A stretch of DNA of 64,000 nt from Dryomyza anilis. Taxonomy: Eukaryota; Arthropoda; Insecta; Diptera; Dryomyzidae. The notes under the pieces are model-generated. The model was not told the origin of the DNA. It searched no databases and worked only from the letters and a program-made list of their open reading frames with translations. Both the position numbers and the translations under genes were made by a program. This document shows, one piece after another, positions 1-12,517 of this stretch. The stretch covers positions 86,122,696 to 86,186,695 of the forward strand of contig OX638132.1 in the NCBI GenBank assembly GCA_951804985.1, given 5' to 3'. Numbering within the stretch: position 1 is the first letter of the stretch; each line of letters opens with the position of its first letter.

Positions 1-167
1 TGCCGCCGAAGACAAAGAAAAGAATCAACAACTTCAGAACAAAAAAAAAATTCGTTCAGCTTTTATCAGCATCGTGTTGTCTTCGTTAACCACCGTCTGT
101 CATTTCCGTTTCGTCGTGTTTAGAGTCATCTAAAGGATTTAGTTTTGCGGCTCTGATTAAATAAAAA
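1..167 (+). other. Probable 5' UTR exon ending in a consensus splice donor
   Basis: This stretch is less AT-rich than the DNA that follows and has no long reading frame. It ends in AAAAA followed by GTAAGT at 168-173, a near-perfect donor. It looks like the end of a non-coding first exon whose start may lie left of the window. A second possible donor, GTGAGT at 447-452, would extend or replace it. Whether it splices to the elongase start exon at 39440 or belongs to another transcript cannot be told from sequence. Confidence 0.45.
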
Positions 168-2229
168 GTAAGTTTTTCAATTCATTTTCCAATTTATTAG
201 TCATCGTTTTGTGGCCTGCTTCTTCGCATGTGTTTCATGCATCCTCCCCCGCCAACCATCTGTTATCACTAGCGCTCCCGAAATACACCCAGTTTTCCGT
301 ATTTTATTCAGTCAATATTCAGTTCTTTTTACCACAAACATTTTGTGTGTGAAAAAAATGTGAGAGAGCTAGCATAGCAGAAAAGGAGGAGAAAGCAGCA
401 AATTCTCTTTGGTTGAATTTTCTCGGCCGCTCGCTAACGTCATCGAGTGAGTTGGTGCCGGTTCCTCGTACCGGAGTTGCCACTTAATAAGTTAAAATTT
501 TTGAAACATTTTGGAATTCTATTTTTGGTATTCCAAAAATTATTAATTATTTTAAATAATTTTAATTACTTCATTAGCTCTTTTGAAATTAAATTCCATG
601 AACTTTTACGCCAAAAGAAAAAATATTAAATTTTAAAATATTGTAGCACATTCTTTCTAGCGATAAAGATGCTATATATTTGATGATTATTTTATGTGCT
701 GAATAAAAATGAATAAAATTTAGCCAACTAGCTTAGTTATATTCACAAGTAATTTGTACTTAAATAATCTTGTTGAAATTAAATTTTGCTATAGGTATTT
801 AAAAAGTTTGCACGTTTTGAATTTAACTGTTAATTAGCTCTATTAAAAATTAACTGAATTTGTAGTCTTTGCATAAATTACCTTAAGAAATGACTACATG
901 ACAAACTTATATTTGTTTTTCTTTGTGATTACTGAATATTGATAAACAATTATAATAGGTACAAAAAAAAACCCCTCGATTGTACTAAATTTGTAAAGCA
1001 CAGCAATTGATTTTATTTTTGCCAAATAAATTAAATGACGCACTAATCAATTAATCAATCACTACTAATAGCTTTTATTTTACTACGCATTCGAAAAGTA
1101 CACGTTTTGGTGTGCACATTCATTTAAAATTCTAATATTCATTGAATACTCCAGAGCTACATTCAAGTGTTCATGACCCAATGGCGTAAATAATTGACAC
1201 GAGCAACGCGTGAATTATTTTATTACTGGGCCACTAACATAATAAGACCACTGCTCAGCTAATTAGTTAATTATGCAATTTGTAAAAAAACAAAAATATT
1301 TTTCTGTAAACGTATAAATTAATGTAAAAATTAAAATATATATATTGCAATAGAAAACAAAAGTCAATTGATTCTTAAAGATAAAGAGGGCATTTGAAAT
1401 AATAAAAACAAATATTTAAGGGATGATAATCATATCACATGTTAATGTTGTATTTAATTTAATTAAATTAGTGTATTATAAATTGAATTAATTATGTTAC
1501 ATTTGAAAGTCTGACTTTTCTCATTTAGCCCGTATTCGATGTATTATTAAAGTCTGTAAAATTAACTTTGTTATAAGCACACATAACAATAAGCCCGCTG
1601 TCAGATCAGGCTTGGCACCAGCATTAATTATTAATTTCCAATAGAGCGATTCTAATTGAACACGCAATCAATTGAAGTCAAATAATTTTCAATAACTGCA
1701 GGCAATTAATGGGAAAATTGAACTGTTTGAAATTCAAAAAACAAAAATATAATAGAATTCATGAGGGGTAATTTTCTATATTTTATTTAAAAAATAGTTT
1801 TTTTTTTGCCCTATTTTATTTAGACATTGACATACATATATAAACATTTTTTTAAAAGAATATTTGATATTTTGAAAATGTAGTTGTAACGTATATGGAA
1901 TGAAATACCCTGCAGTGTAACGGACTAGTTAAATGCTAGTATTGGTCTAGTTCTCCGTAGACACTCAACTAGCCCGAATTCGAACCCATTTTCATACAAT
2001 GAACTGTAATTTTTTCAATGCTCATGTCCTACGATGTGTCTATTGTCCCCTCTTGCATTACATTTAAGTAGTTTTTAAACTAGCTTCTTGTAACCAGTCT
2101 ATAGACTAATTTTTACAGTCAGTCTATAAACTAGTTTATTTAATCCCTCTCTAAACTGGTTACTATTTACCAGTTGAAACACTAGAGCTGTAAGCTATTC
2201 GACGACAATTGACATAGTCAAGCGAATCA
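168..2229. other. AT-rich non-coding stretch, no recognised feature
   Basis: Apart from the alternative donor near 447 I see only AT-rich DNA with no coding-like composition. At about 1915-2180 there is a locally repetitive patch of short CTAG-containing motifs (variants of ACTAGTTTA and TAGTCTATA). It resembles a degraded repeat flank of the retroelement fragment that follows. Confidence 0.4.
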
Positions 2230-2239
2230 AAACCTATGT

Positions 2240-2494
2240 TTTCGCTGCCTAGGTCATGTGGACCGAATGGATGAAATTGCTTCAGTCAAGAAAGCTTGTA
2301 AAATGAGACTTGATGGTGGACAACGTAGGAGAGAGCGATTAGCTCGGCTTGTTATCAGCAGCCAAGCCACGGTTGTAAGGGTTTTTCAAATAGGTTATTT
2401 GTTAAATTGTACAAGTCCATGGCGGAAAGAAAAAACAAATCGCACGATGGAATACACAATAAAGTTAATAAGAAAGATGTTTCCTGCTAAATAG
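2240..2494 (+). pseudogene. Non-LTR retrotransposon C-terminal fragment
   Basis: The frame reads L-G-H-V-D-R-M-D-E at 2249-2275, followed by a basic stretch (GGQRRRERLARL). This matches the GHV-x-RMD-E motif and Arg-rich GRRRRGRPR-like segment that often ends reverse-transcriptase proteins of non-LTR retrotransposons. Only this short tail is present; no reverse transcriptase or endonuclease motifs are visible nearby, and the frame then runs into AT-rich sequence. It is a dead fragment. The assignment rests on motif memory, not a database match. Confidence 0.5.
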
Positions 2495-2879
2495 ATAAAT
2501 GAAATATAATTTGTATTTCATAATTTATTTTGTTTTTGACACGTTCCTCTAGGAACAAATTTTTGAACTGTTTTTCTCTGCATCCATTTTAACTAGCTAC
2601 CGAACTAGGAACATGGCAGGTTACTAATATGAATACTACATATTTATGCTACTAGTTTAGATTTCACTGCAGGGTATGAACTGATTTGAAACCATTATTA
2701 CAAATTCAATACAAACAGCAATATTAAAACAAAATATGAGAGAAGTTACGGGAGTATTCCTGCAATCACAAGCCTAGAGATCAGTTCTGTCGGATAGCCG
2801 ATTTGTCGGAGTGATATCTTTGTCAGAGTTCCAACGTCGAAAATTAGTTTTTAAATTTTGTGAAAATAATTCACTCGAA

Positions 2880-3490
2880 ATAAACTTTGAGAATTTAATC
2901 ATTTTTCATGATTTAAACGTCTATTTTTAAAACAATTAAGACCTTCAAGAGTGCAAATTCGTATTAAAGAAAGAACGGTTCTAGAAAAAATGTGCTTGAA
3001 GTGCAGCCAAATATGGGCTAAATTGGCTGCAGGAATTGTGAGCCATTCAACAAAGTCATATAATGCTTTGAGGAAGAAGTATAATGATATCGAAAAAACT
3101 ATGTAAAAGTATATAGAAAACACCTAAATCAGCAAAGATGCAAAAAAAGTGTGCCAGCAGTCGCTATACAGAAGTCGGAGGTATTTAAACAAAGGATACG
3201 TGTTCTGTTACATTATTTGTTTGCTGGGAAATCACCGTACATTTGCATAATGGATGATAAGAGTTATTCTACAGTAAAGAGACATGAATGGATTTCCCGA
3301 TATTATTTCAAGTTTCCTAAGACTAATCCATCCGCTAATGTTACTTATATTACCAAAATCTGTAACTGTTGTTGTGTGTATTGATAAATTTCTTCCTGTA
3401 CTTAAAGACTTTATCCATAAGTATCTCCTGGATAACAGGACCATATTCTGGACGGACCTGGATTCAGGGGAATTACTCTGTAATGCGATT
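2880..3490 (+). pseudogene. Broken Tc1/mariner-type transposase
   Basis: Two overlapping frames carry pieces of a DDE transposase. The frame open at 3151-3384 has I-M-D-D-K-S-Y around 3247-3267, like the (M)DDE(T/S)Y block holding the first catalytic Asp. The frame open at 3284-3493 has C-I-D-K-F-L-P-V-L-K-D-F and then I-F-W-T-D-L-D-S at about 3443-3466, like the IFWPDLAS block holding the second Asp. A frameshift near 3350 separates the blocks. The N-terminal DNA-binding part and the third acidic residue are not readable. No clear terminal inverted repeats were found, so the element is dead and eroded. Confidence 0.6.
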
Positions 3491-4217
3491 TGAAAGTGAT
3501 ATGACTCGCACTCTAATAAATGGTACTTTGGTACTGTGACTTCCGCATTAAAATTTAGAACTTTCGTATCGCATTGACTTTCGAATCGCGATACATATTA
3601 ACACCCAGCTTATTATGTCAGATCCACGCAGACTACTTTGGAAATTTTAAATATAGAATTTGTACCTAAGTAGCAAAACCTTCCAAACGATCCATAACTA
3701 AAACCCACTCAAACTATATCCAATTTATAAAAAATTGTTTATGGTCTCAAACCCAAACATACAAACTGTTTACTTTTGGGAATAAGAAGAGAGCTGGCCA
3801 AAATGAATGCAAAGTAACTTTTGAAGTCAATTCTGAGGAGAGTTGCCTCAAAATATAAGAAATGACAATTTATGAGGACATGATTTTTTTTGTAAAATTA
3901 GTTAAAGTTACGAACTTTTACCTAATATAAACGCTAACATTGTAAAAAATCAAATAACGCTTTTGTTACAGTTATTGCGACAGTTCATTTTTCATTTCAC
4001 ACACTGCTTACAATTTTTTTAATTTTTGTCTTAAAATACTTAAAATTTTTAAAAAATTATTGGTCCCACGACTTTAGGGTTGAAAGTGTTTCAGGCTATG
4101 CGTGTTTGTGAACAGGCAGAATAGAGGCAGCTTTTGATACAAACTCCGTTGTGTCTGATTTAATATCGCATAGGTAAAACTCACCAACTACATTCTTGAA
4201 ATTTCAATTATCTATTA

Positions 4218-4510
4218 AAGGGTTTTTCAATAAGAGCGCTACAAAAGTTTTTTTTAAGGGTTCCTAAACCACTCTTGCATTGACACGAACAAAATACAAA
4301 AGGAATTAGGCAAATCCGTTAGTTCATTCTAAAGGATTTTTCAACAGGAACGCTACAAAAGTAGAGCGACAGGGACAGCAAACGACGCCATATTTCAGTA
4401 AGGTTTGCCATTTCATGATGGAAAGATTACGAGCCAACCACGTGTCGAAATTATAAAAATTTACTACCGAAATTCGTATATCTTTCCATCATGAAATTGC
4501 AAAAACCCTT
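4218..4510. mobile_element. Foldback MITE, AAGGGTTTTTCAA family, copy 1
   Basis: The left end AAGGGTTTTTCAATAAGAGC and the right end GCAAAAACCCTT are inverted, and the outer bases are TA on both sides. Internally an arm with GATGGAAAGAT and its complement ATCTTTCCATC surrounds a short centre, so the element folds on itself. Related copies lie at 23370, 37468 and 48213. This copy has an extra ~110 bp that repeats the left end (second AAAGGATTTTTCAACAGG near 4330), so it is a partly duplicated version. Confidence 0.7.
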
Positions 4511-4639
4511 TATATATATAAAAATCGGAAAAACCCAAAGGAAAAGCCGGAAAATCGAAAATATCTAAATTTGACCCTAGGACTATGAAATTTGGGCAGG
4601 GTGTTCATCTCTTGACGTATGTGTGCACTCCGAAGGGAT

Positions 4640-5400
4640 TTTTGAAATTCGCCTTCTAAGGTACACAAATGGGCGTGGCAAAATCGAAATTTTAATTAAG
4701 ATAAGCACTGTCATGAAATTTGGCTCAGTGACGTATATTGTAGTTCTTTATCTTTTTTACAAATGTGGGCGGAAATGGACAAAAGGACGTGTCCCTTTCC
4801 ATATGACTAAAACTATAAAAATGTTGTAACTCCTTACTTACTAAAATTAGAGTTATATAAATCGAAACTATGGTTTATATTACAAACTCCAATCGTCACG
4901 TAGAATGTGAGCGGGATTGGATTAAAGGGCGTGGCACCTCCCATATAGCCAAAACTTTAAAATTGCTATAACTCCTGACATACTAAGAGTTGAGTTATAA
5001 TAGTGAAAACTAATGTTCATATTTAAAACTCCAATCGTCACGTAGTATATAGGCGGGTTTTGCACAACGGGGCGTGGCATTTCTCATATAACCAAAACTT
5101 ATAAAAAAGTTATAAAAATCGAAACAAAAGATTATATTAAATATTGTAATAGTCACTTAGAATCTGGACGGAATGGGACAAGGGGCGTGGCACCTCCCAT
5201 ATAACTAAAATTTTAAAAATTTTAGCTGACTTACTAAGAGCAGAGTTGTACAAATCGAAACGAAGGATCATTTTAAAATGTTTAATAGTAAAGTAGAATA
5301 TAAGCGGGATAGGAGAATAGGCATGGCACTACGTTCAATGTAGGCGGGGAAAATACTGACTAGGCTTGCACTAAAAAGGGCAAAAGGGGCGTAAATGTAT
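4640..5400 (+). repeat. Degenerate tandem array with GGGCGTGGCA motif
   Basis: The motif GGGCGTGGCA or close variants recurs near 4672, 4785, 4927, 5071, 5184 and 5322, spaced 113-143 bp. Between occurrences the sequence repeats a pattern of CATATAACTAAAACTTTAAAA, TTACTAAGAG and AATCGTCACGTAG-like words. About five to six diverged units are present. No coding potential is apparent. The spacing alternates between about 113 and 143 bp, so some units seem to have lost a ~30-bp block. Confidence 0.65.
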
Positions 5401-7880
5401 TCACACTTTATAAACGATATAGTTTTGCAATTACTAAAACTAAAACCTAGTTATTTTATAAACATCTTTTTATATCTGTAAATTTTCGATCGATGTTCGA
5501 ATCCATTATTGGAATTGTGACAATATTTGCTTAGTTTTACTTACATTACATTTTATTATTTTTTAAATAGTATCGAAATAGTTAACATGAGTTATTGTTT
5601 TCTTTTCAATTTGATTTCCTTTGTATTGCTGCCTGCCTGTCTTTTGATCAAAAACAATTGCGGCCTATTAAAAGTGTCGCATAGTATGAAGTATGACAAA
5701 ACAGTTAACTATTTCCTTTTGCCCTCCCGGCTCCGGTGTTGTTCATTTCATTAATAATTTTACCTTTCTTTTATTTCGTATACGTTTTCTTGAGTCTGCT
5801 TCCGTTTAACTATTGGCTGTATTTGTCTTGTGGGCCCTTTTAAAAAAACTTGTCAGACAAGCTTCAATTTTATTTCGTTGTACTTTTTTTTTATTATTTT
5901 GTCATTGGCGATTGCATTTTTAGGCGTCCGCAAAGCACAACGCGAGTGTCGATGATAAAAAATTTCACCTGTTGCCGCGCATGATTGCGACGAATTACAT
6001 TGATTTGTATTGGCGACGTGATGTGACGTGTGGTGTATTCGTTAAAGCTGTTGGTTCCGTATTTTCATTGACTTGGTTTTTTTTTCATTGACTTGATTTT
6101 TTTTTTCGACATAAGACCCCTGAAGGAAGTTTTTTTTTATGACTTGCTAGCAAAAGAAGTTTCTGCTTATGTAAGAGTAACTATCTAGCGTATTGCTAAA
6201 CGGTATTTCATAGACGAGCCAAATAAATGTTTACCATGACTTGACAAAACAATCAATATGTGCACAACATTATCATTATAACTATTAATGGCCAATATAA
6301 AATAAAATTTTAAAATGCCCCAAAGCGCTTTATTTGCCAATAATATAGGTTTTGTTTTATTACGAAAATGAAGACACAGCTAAATAGTGAATTTGCATAA
6401 TTACGAAATTTAGCTACGTTGTTTAATTTTTTATATTTGGTTTTGATTTAATATATTTTATAAACTATATTGAACAAAACGCGTACCGTTTTAGTAGTTT
6501 GTGGCCAGAAGACTGCACAATTAAGTTTATGTTGCAGGCACATTAAATGCTTTTAATTTTTGGTAATTAATGCAAAATGAACTGTTTTATTTATGTCCAC
6601 AATAAAGCAGCCTTAATTAAATAGCATAAATTTAAATGAACAGAAATCATAACAAAACACGGTTTAGCAGCCGCAAGCAGACAAATAAAATAAATTAATC
6701 TGCAGGTTGAACTTTTTTTTCGCTGTTGGTTTGTTGATTTTCTAATTTTAGTCTGTTAGTATCTAATAATTTTTTAGTTGTTGTAGTTGTTTTTATTGTC
6801 AAGCGCACCAACCCGAAAAGATGGTCCGACACGTTCAAAGTCCAATTCTAGCAATACGAGAAATACGTTTTTTTTGTTCTTCTTCTGTTATTGCCACCAC
6901 CTAGACTTTGTGTCAGTGTTGTTACAGGTTCCACTTCTTTTGCTATTCATCACCACTACTTATTCTCTTATTTGAAAATAATAAGCGTGAAATTTGCAAA
7001 AGAAACCCAGAATAACTGAATACCTACTCAAGAATCGGTGCAGAGAGAAACATTCTAAACACCTCGCATTCGTAGCCATACAACTTGTACTTGGAGAACA
7101 AGTTTACTTTTTTTTTTTAGTGATCACTCTATTTGAGTTTAATAAAAGCTTGGTCGTCTATTTTTTGTAATTCATGTTATTTTCTTGTTTAAATGAAATT
7201 AGAGATTTTTCTAATATGTGTTTAAATCTTACGGCCTCTAGACTCCTTGTTGTGTTAAAAAAGAAAAAATAGGTCAATGTAACAGATACCAGATACTGAA
7301 ACAAATACCAGGTTCGTTAAAGTCAATCGAGCTGGTTCTAGCGCTTCGTATTTGAATTATCGTTTTTAGTAAGTGGAAATTTTTCCTCTTTGATCTAAGT
7401 CTACAGAGATTTATATTGATATGCGTTATCTGCCTTTATATCGTCTATGTTTTAATCACGATGATACGGAGTATTTTTGATTTTGATTTTAAAAGCGATA
7501 ATATAACGTTTAAAGATGTCAAAGTCTTGCAGGTTATTGGCACGCGTGTTTTTTTTAGATTATGAATGCATTTATTAGTTAGTAAGTTGTAAAGAATTAA
7601 CTACATTAAACTACTTTCCTTACACACTAAGAAAAATCAGCAGGCAGGCAACATATTGATGCTTGCAGTCATAAATTGTCCGATTTAAATTTGCGGTTAC
7701 TTCTAATCAAAATTTTTTAAGTTATTTTGGTATTCATTTCATAATTTCCCATGTAGGAAAAAACGATCTGCTCAATGTTGGGCCAGACTTGCGCCAATAG
7801 TACTCAACTCTGGGCCATGTACGAAAGCAAGAGTTTATTTCATTCAATTTCCAATCCAATTTTATATAATTTAAAAATGT
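5401..7880. other. AT-rich non-coding stretch, no gene recognised
   Basis: Long T tracts, AT-rich spacers and short open frames only. A somewhat GC-richer patch around 5930-6060 contains GTGACGTG-like words but no exon structure that I can defend. Confidence 0.4.
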
Positions 7881-7892
7881 CACATATTGGGG

Positions 7893-7952
7893 ACTCCAGA
7901 CTTCGACCTTAAAGTCCACTGCTCTCCCCGTTATGCTACGCAACTAACTTGT
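7893..7952 (-). repeat. tRNA-like (A-box) head, minus orientation
   Basis: Read on the minus strand the segment gives TAGCATAACGGGGAGAGC, which fits the polymerase III A box TRGYNNANNNG, followed by a GTGGAC anticodon-arm-like stretch and GGTCGAAGTC. The B box is poor. It is almost certainly the head of a decayed tRNA-derived SINE and not a working tRNA gene. A matching head on the other strand lies at 8086. Confidence 0.4.
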
Positions 7953-8085
7953 ATTGTCTGAGATTTTTGCTTCAAAAACAAAATTTATGAAATATTTTTA
8001 AAAATTTGACAATTTTTTTTTTTGTTGTGACAGTCATTTTCAATTTATAAAGTTCATGATTTTGAAAAAATGCTCTGTAACAAGT

Positions 8086-8153
8086 GAGCTTGATAGCGTA
8101 ACGGGTAGAGCTCCGGACTTGTACACAGAAAAGCCGGGTTCGAGTCCCATTCG
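8086..8153 (+). repeat. tRNA-like sequence with A and B boxes
   Basis: The segment contains TAGCGTAACGGG (A box) and GGTTCGAGTCC (B box, matching GGTTCRANNCC exactly), spaced as in a tRNA, followed by a T run that could terminate polymerase III. The acceptor and T-stem pairings are poor: only the inner three T-stem pairs form. It is more likely the head of a tRNA-derived SINE or a tRNA pseudogene than a functional tRNA. Confidence 0.45.
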
Positions 8154-8594
8154 GTTTTTTTTTTATTGTTTTTTAAATATACATTTATATTTTTTTTGAA
8201 TTGAAGTATGATTTAGCCGTTGGTCTTGGCTAAATGTCCATTCACTAAGACATATTAACTGAGTCTTGGGTGACCTTTGGGAAAATATCAGTTATCAAAG
8301 ACTTGGTAACCCAATCATGGTTGAGACTTGGGTAAAGACTAATCAGCCATGCCTTGGTCGGCCAAGGTTTGGTATGTCTTACGCCCGTTGTCAAGCCTGG
8401 CGTTTCCTACATGGGTTATGGCTTTATATTTTTATAAATATATATATATTTGAAAAGTCCAGAAATCCAGAATGTGTAATTTTTGATATATGCGTTTTTT
8501 TTTTTATACTATGCCAAAATCATGTGTGGTTTTGTTGGATATTTCTTGCTACACAAAACAAAAAGGCCGACTTCGAAAAATTGTAAATGTTGTC

Positions 8595-9355
8595 ATGGCA
8601 AAAGGGCGAATCTTTTCGTTTTTTTTGCATAACTTTTTATTACTATAAGATAAAATAGTGGTGTAAAGGCATTGTTTGTTTGTTTTGAAAGCACCTATCG
8701 ATCATCATCATTATTTTAAAATATTTTTTTGAATTTTTATCATTTGTAAGAAAAATGTTTGGCAATACAAAATAAATAAATGACAAAATAAATACTAGGT
8801 GCCTTAAAATCAAACAATGAATGCCTTTACATCACTATTTTATCTTGCATCAATAAAGAGTTATAGCAAAAAAACGCAAAGATTCGCCCTTTTGGAATGA
8901 GAAAATTTTCAATTTTTCGAATTTCTTCGTTACAACTCTTTATTGGTGCAAGATAAAATAAAGGTCTAAAGGTATTAATTGTTTGTTTTGCCTATATTAT
9001 TTATATATTTTGCCAAACATTTTTCTGGCAAATAAGAAATGACAAATTAATGTTTGGCAAAATTATTTAAATAATGATGCCAATCGATAGGTGCTTTAAA
9101 AACAAACAATTAATGCCTTTACATTATTAATTTATCTTGCGCTAATAAAAAGTTATAGAAAAAAATATGTTTGCGTAAGTTGTCCAAATCCAAAGATGTT
9201 TTATATACGTTATAATAATTGATGGATAAACCAAAATAACACAAAAAAAAAATGTAAAAAAAATAAATTTTACTAATTTTTAAAGCACTTCACACTTTAA
9301 AATTTGATTTGACAACATTTTTAAAAATGACATTCGCCGCTTTGGCATGACAGTG
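8595..9355. mobile_element. Compound foldback element
   Basis: The left arm from 8595 (AAAAGGGCGAATCTTT, then AAGATAAAATAGTGGTGTAA and AGGCATTGTTTGTTTG) is matched in reverse complement by 8800-8899. A second inverted pair follows immediately: 8928-9000 (AACTCTTTATTGGTGCAAGA, AGGTATTAATTGTTTG) against about 9085-9165. The spacers share GGTGCTTTAAAA and ATCGATAGGTGC words. The outermost flanks, TGTCATGGCAAAAGGGCGAA near 8591 and TTCGCCGCTTTGGCATGACA near 9334, are also inverted. No transposase is encoded. Confidence 0.65.
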
Positions 9356-9589
9356 ACGATATTGATTTTTCCTTATGTGTAGTAAATATTTTCCCTATTA
9401 GGCATTACCAAATTATGTTGTTGCTTGTCGGGTTATGACAAGGAAAATATTTAATGATCAGAAACCGATCATGGCCCTCAAACATGTTCTACTATGGTAG
9501 CCCTTGCAGGTTTATACCCTATTGTGGAAGACATAGTCCTGACCTGTGATCTGATCATGTTCATGAAACTGGTCAGATTATCCCTGTGT

Positions 9590-9930
9590 GCGGTAGAAAA
9601 AAAATCATTAATCCATCAATCCCTTTGAAATATGGCTTCTGGTTCCAAGATTTTAAAATATCGGTTCCGGTGCCGTCTCCGGTTCCAGCTAAAAAAATAT
9701 ATATGGGTTTCTTAATTTTTTTTCTTTATTCCTTTCTTTATTTATTTATTTTTTTTTTTTTATTTTTTTTTTATTTTTTTTTTTTTTTTTATTTGTTTCA
9801 TTATTGTTTCTCGATTTCTTCATTTTTTATTTTTTTATTTATTACTATTTTTTTTAGGTTATTTCTTTATTTTGTATTAAGTTATTTCGCGCAACAAAAA
9901 AAAAAAATGCTCTCTGAAAATATTTAAGAA
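9590..9930 (+). repeat. T-rich low-complexity tract
   Basis: From about 9716 to 9880 the sequence is almost pure T with scattered A and C, closing with an A10 run near 9896. The open frame across it is a composition artefact (Phe/Leu/Tyr only). Confidence 0.7.
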
Positions 9931-10945
9931 AAAAATACAAAATAGTACTGGTCATCATTACCCTTTTATTTTTCTTATTGATTCTCGATTTTATTTTAGT
10001 TTAAAATGTTTGGTTTTAAAATTACACATCTCATCATGATTAATTCATTATTTTTCTAAATTGCCATCATTTGTATCATCATCACTTATTTGCAATTTGC
10101 ATCACATTGAGTTAATTGAATTGGTCAACCTGTCATATTGTTTTTCTCTCAACACCTACTAAGTGCATTCTTCTGACTGTGGCTAAGGGTCCTCAAAACA
10201 AATTAGTTAGTCGTTGTTTGTTTTAGACAATGTGATCTGTGCTAAAACCTAAATCACTAATTTTCACACTTGAACTTTGTCTGGTAAAGAATACACTTTA
10301 TATTATTAGAATGCTTCTAAATACTAAAGTCAATAATTTAATTAGCTTTTTAAATATGCATTTATTATTACATTGTTTGCGGCTGTATAAGGGATAAGTG
10401 CAGCCTGCTTCTCAACTCAAGTGTTCAAATACCAAAATAAAATAGGTATAATTTAAAGTATTTTTTATTTTACTAATTTGGTTGATTGAGATTAAAGTAA
10501 ACACATTGGCGCATTTTTATTTGTTTAACTTTCAAGTCTTTTTAAGGTTTGGTAAACTTAATTTGTAATATTAATTGAATTCAATAATAAAATATACACG
10601 CTGCAAAAAAAAGGGCTCTCCGAAACATAATTTTGCAGGCATTAACATGTATGTTTGGAATTTTATGTAAACATAATATATAATTGACTGATAAATCATT
10701 TGTAAACAGGGTTGTATTAAGACTTGAACAGTGTTGTAATGAGCTCTGACTTACATTATAATATCACGGAAACATTTTAATGTTGCCCCTTAAAATGGTG
10801 TTTGTTCTAATGGAACCATAATAATTACTACATCCAAACAAAATAAATATTTGAATCGAAACATAAATATGTTAAAAATAAAACATGATTTTGAACGACC
10901 TGAATATAAATATGTTTCCAGTGAAACATATCAGTTGTTTCAGTA
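9931..10945. other. AT-rich non-coding stretch
   Basis: No coding-like, RNA-like or clear repeat structure recognised. Confidence 0.35.
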
Positions 10946-11230
10946 CAAACGAAACGGGGATTATACGCGGATAAGACTTCTTTTTTTTAATGGTATCGAT
11001 ATATTGTCTGGTATATTCCCCTCACATATATAAAGAAAATTTAATATAGCAATTTTTTTTTATAAAAAAAATTCTGTCACTGAAATTTTTTGACATTTTT
11101 CGACGAAACGGGGATTATACGCGGATAAGAATTATTTTTTTTACGGTATCGATATTTTGTCTTGAAAATTCCTCTCATATTTATAAAGCAAATATAATAT
11201 AGCAAATTTTGTATACATTTTTTTTATTTG
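10946..11230 (+). repeat. Tandem duplication, ~153-bp unit, two copies
   Basis: GAAACGGGGATTATACGCGG starts at 10951 and again at 11104. Both copies continue with GGTATCGATAT, ATTGTCT, CCTCTCATAT and TATAATATAGCAA words. The copies have diverged by many substitutions and small indels, so the duplication is old. Confidence 0.7.
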
Positions 11231-12517
11231 TGATAATGCAAAAATATAAATTTTTTACAATGTACCACTTTACACAAAAAAAAACTAAATTCTAAGAATA
11301 CCTCTCAAACTTAAGATCCGTTTATAATCAATAAAAATAATTAACCCACTATGGTTCATGAATTTTAAGTGCTCCACCAGCTACAGTGTGCTGCGCAATC
11401 ATCCAAGAATCAGTGTATATGGGAAGCATGGTATTTCCTAAACATTTACATTATAATTTTTATTTTTAAAATCTCCAAACTTTACATAACTTCATGCTGA
11501 GGCACTTAAATTAATGTTCAATGAATTTCATTTTCAAACAGTATTCATTGCAGAGCAAAAAGTAGAAAAAAATAAATTAAATAAAATAGTGAAAAAATCA
11601 TCACATAACTATGAAGAAAAATTTAATTCGCTCGTGTGCTTTTTATTTGGTCACCCGAGCACGTTCATCGACCATCAATCGATCGTGCGTTTGTTCGCGA
11701 TGTCTAACAATTGTTCCCAATTTTTTTTTTCGTTTTCCCTTTTTTTTTACCATACATATTTAGTCGATTGGCTTCGTTTGGAGTCATCAATTCAATGGTC
11801 ATGGCCATTGCTGTAATGAGGTTGCCATATTTTCAAAATAAAAAATCGTTTAGCCCGAAACCTGTTTACCACGGTTACAACAAAACCAACAACAATATAT
11901 CTTGGCAAATATAAAGATCAGCCGAAATTGATTGGTACTCGCGTCAACGTGTGTCAACAAAGGGTTTTCAATGTGTGCTGCCACACATCAGTTTAACTGG
12001 GAAGGGGGAGTGGGATTGTGTGAATCGATGGAATTTTGAGTCAGTTTTTTAACATGCGCGCAGATAGTCTTTGTCACATATGAGAAACTTGTTGCTTTGC
12101 AGTGTATTTAGCCAGATAAAAGTCAATCGAGTAAATGCAGCAATGAATAAGAGTGACCCGAAAAAGAAAACAATGTGTTGATAACATTTAAATCGGGTTT
12201 TTATTGATTACCTCATTTTATTGATTTGTTTTGGTTTGTTTATTGAACGAACAATGGTAACTATTATTAGTTTTTTTGTTGTTATAATGGGTGCTGCTAA
12301 TTAATTTGGTTAATTGTTATAATATTGAAAATGTTACTAGTCCCACCGTGTAGACTTTGAATCTGTTTGAAGCGGCCATAATTTATTGCATATTTTATTT
12401 TATTGAACGAAAAATTGTCTTAAAACCATAAATTTATTTAATATAACGAACTATTTAAAGAATTGGTTGTTGAAGCAATCGTAGTGCCCCATAGTAGGCA
12501 TTTACAAAAGTAATGAA
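11231..12517. other. Non-coding stretch, no gene recognised
   Basis: Mostly AT-rich. The section 11620-12060 is somewhat GC-richer (GGTCACCCGAGCACG, CGCGTCAACGTGTGTCAAC), which in flies can mark regulatory DNA, but I see no donor, TATA/initiator pair or coding composition. Confidence 0.3.

Noticed and set aside
9586..9927. 113-codon open frame
   Set aside because: It is almost entirely Phe, Leu, Tyr and Ser from a T tract.
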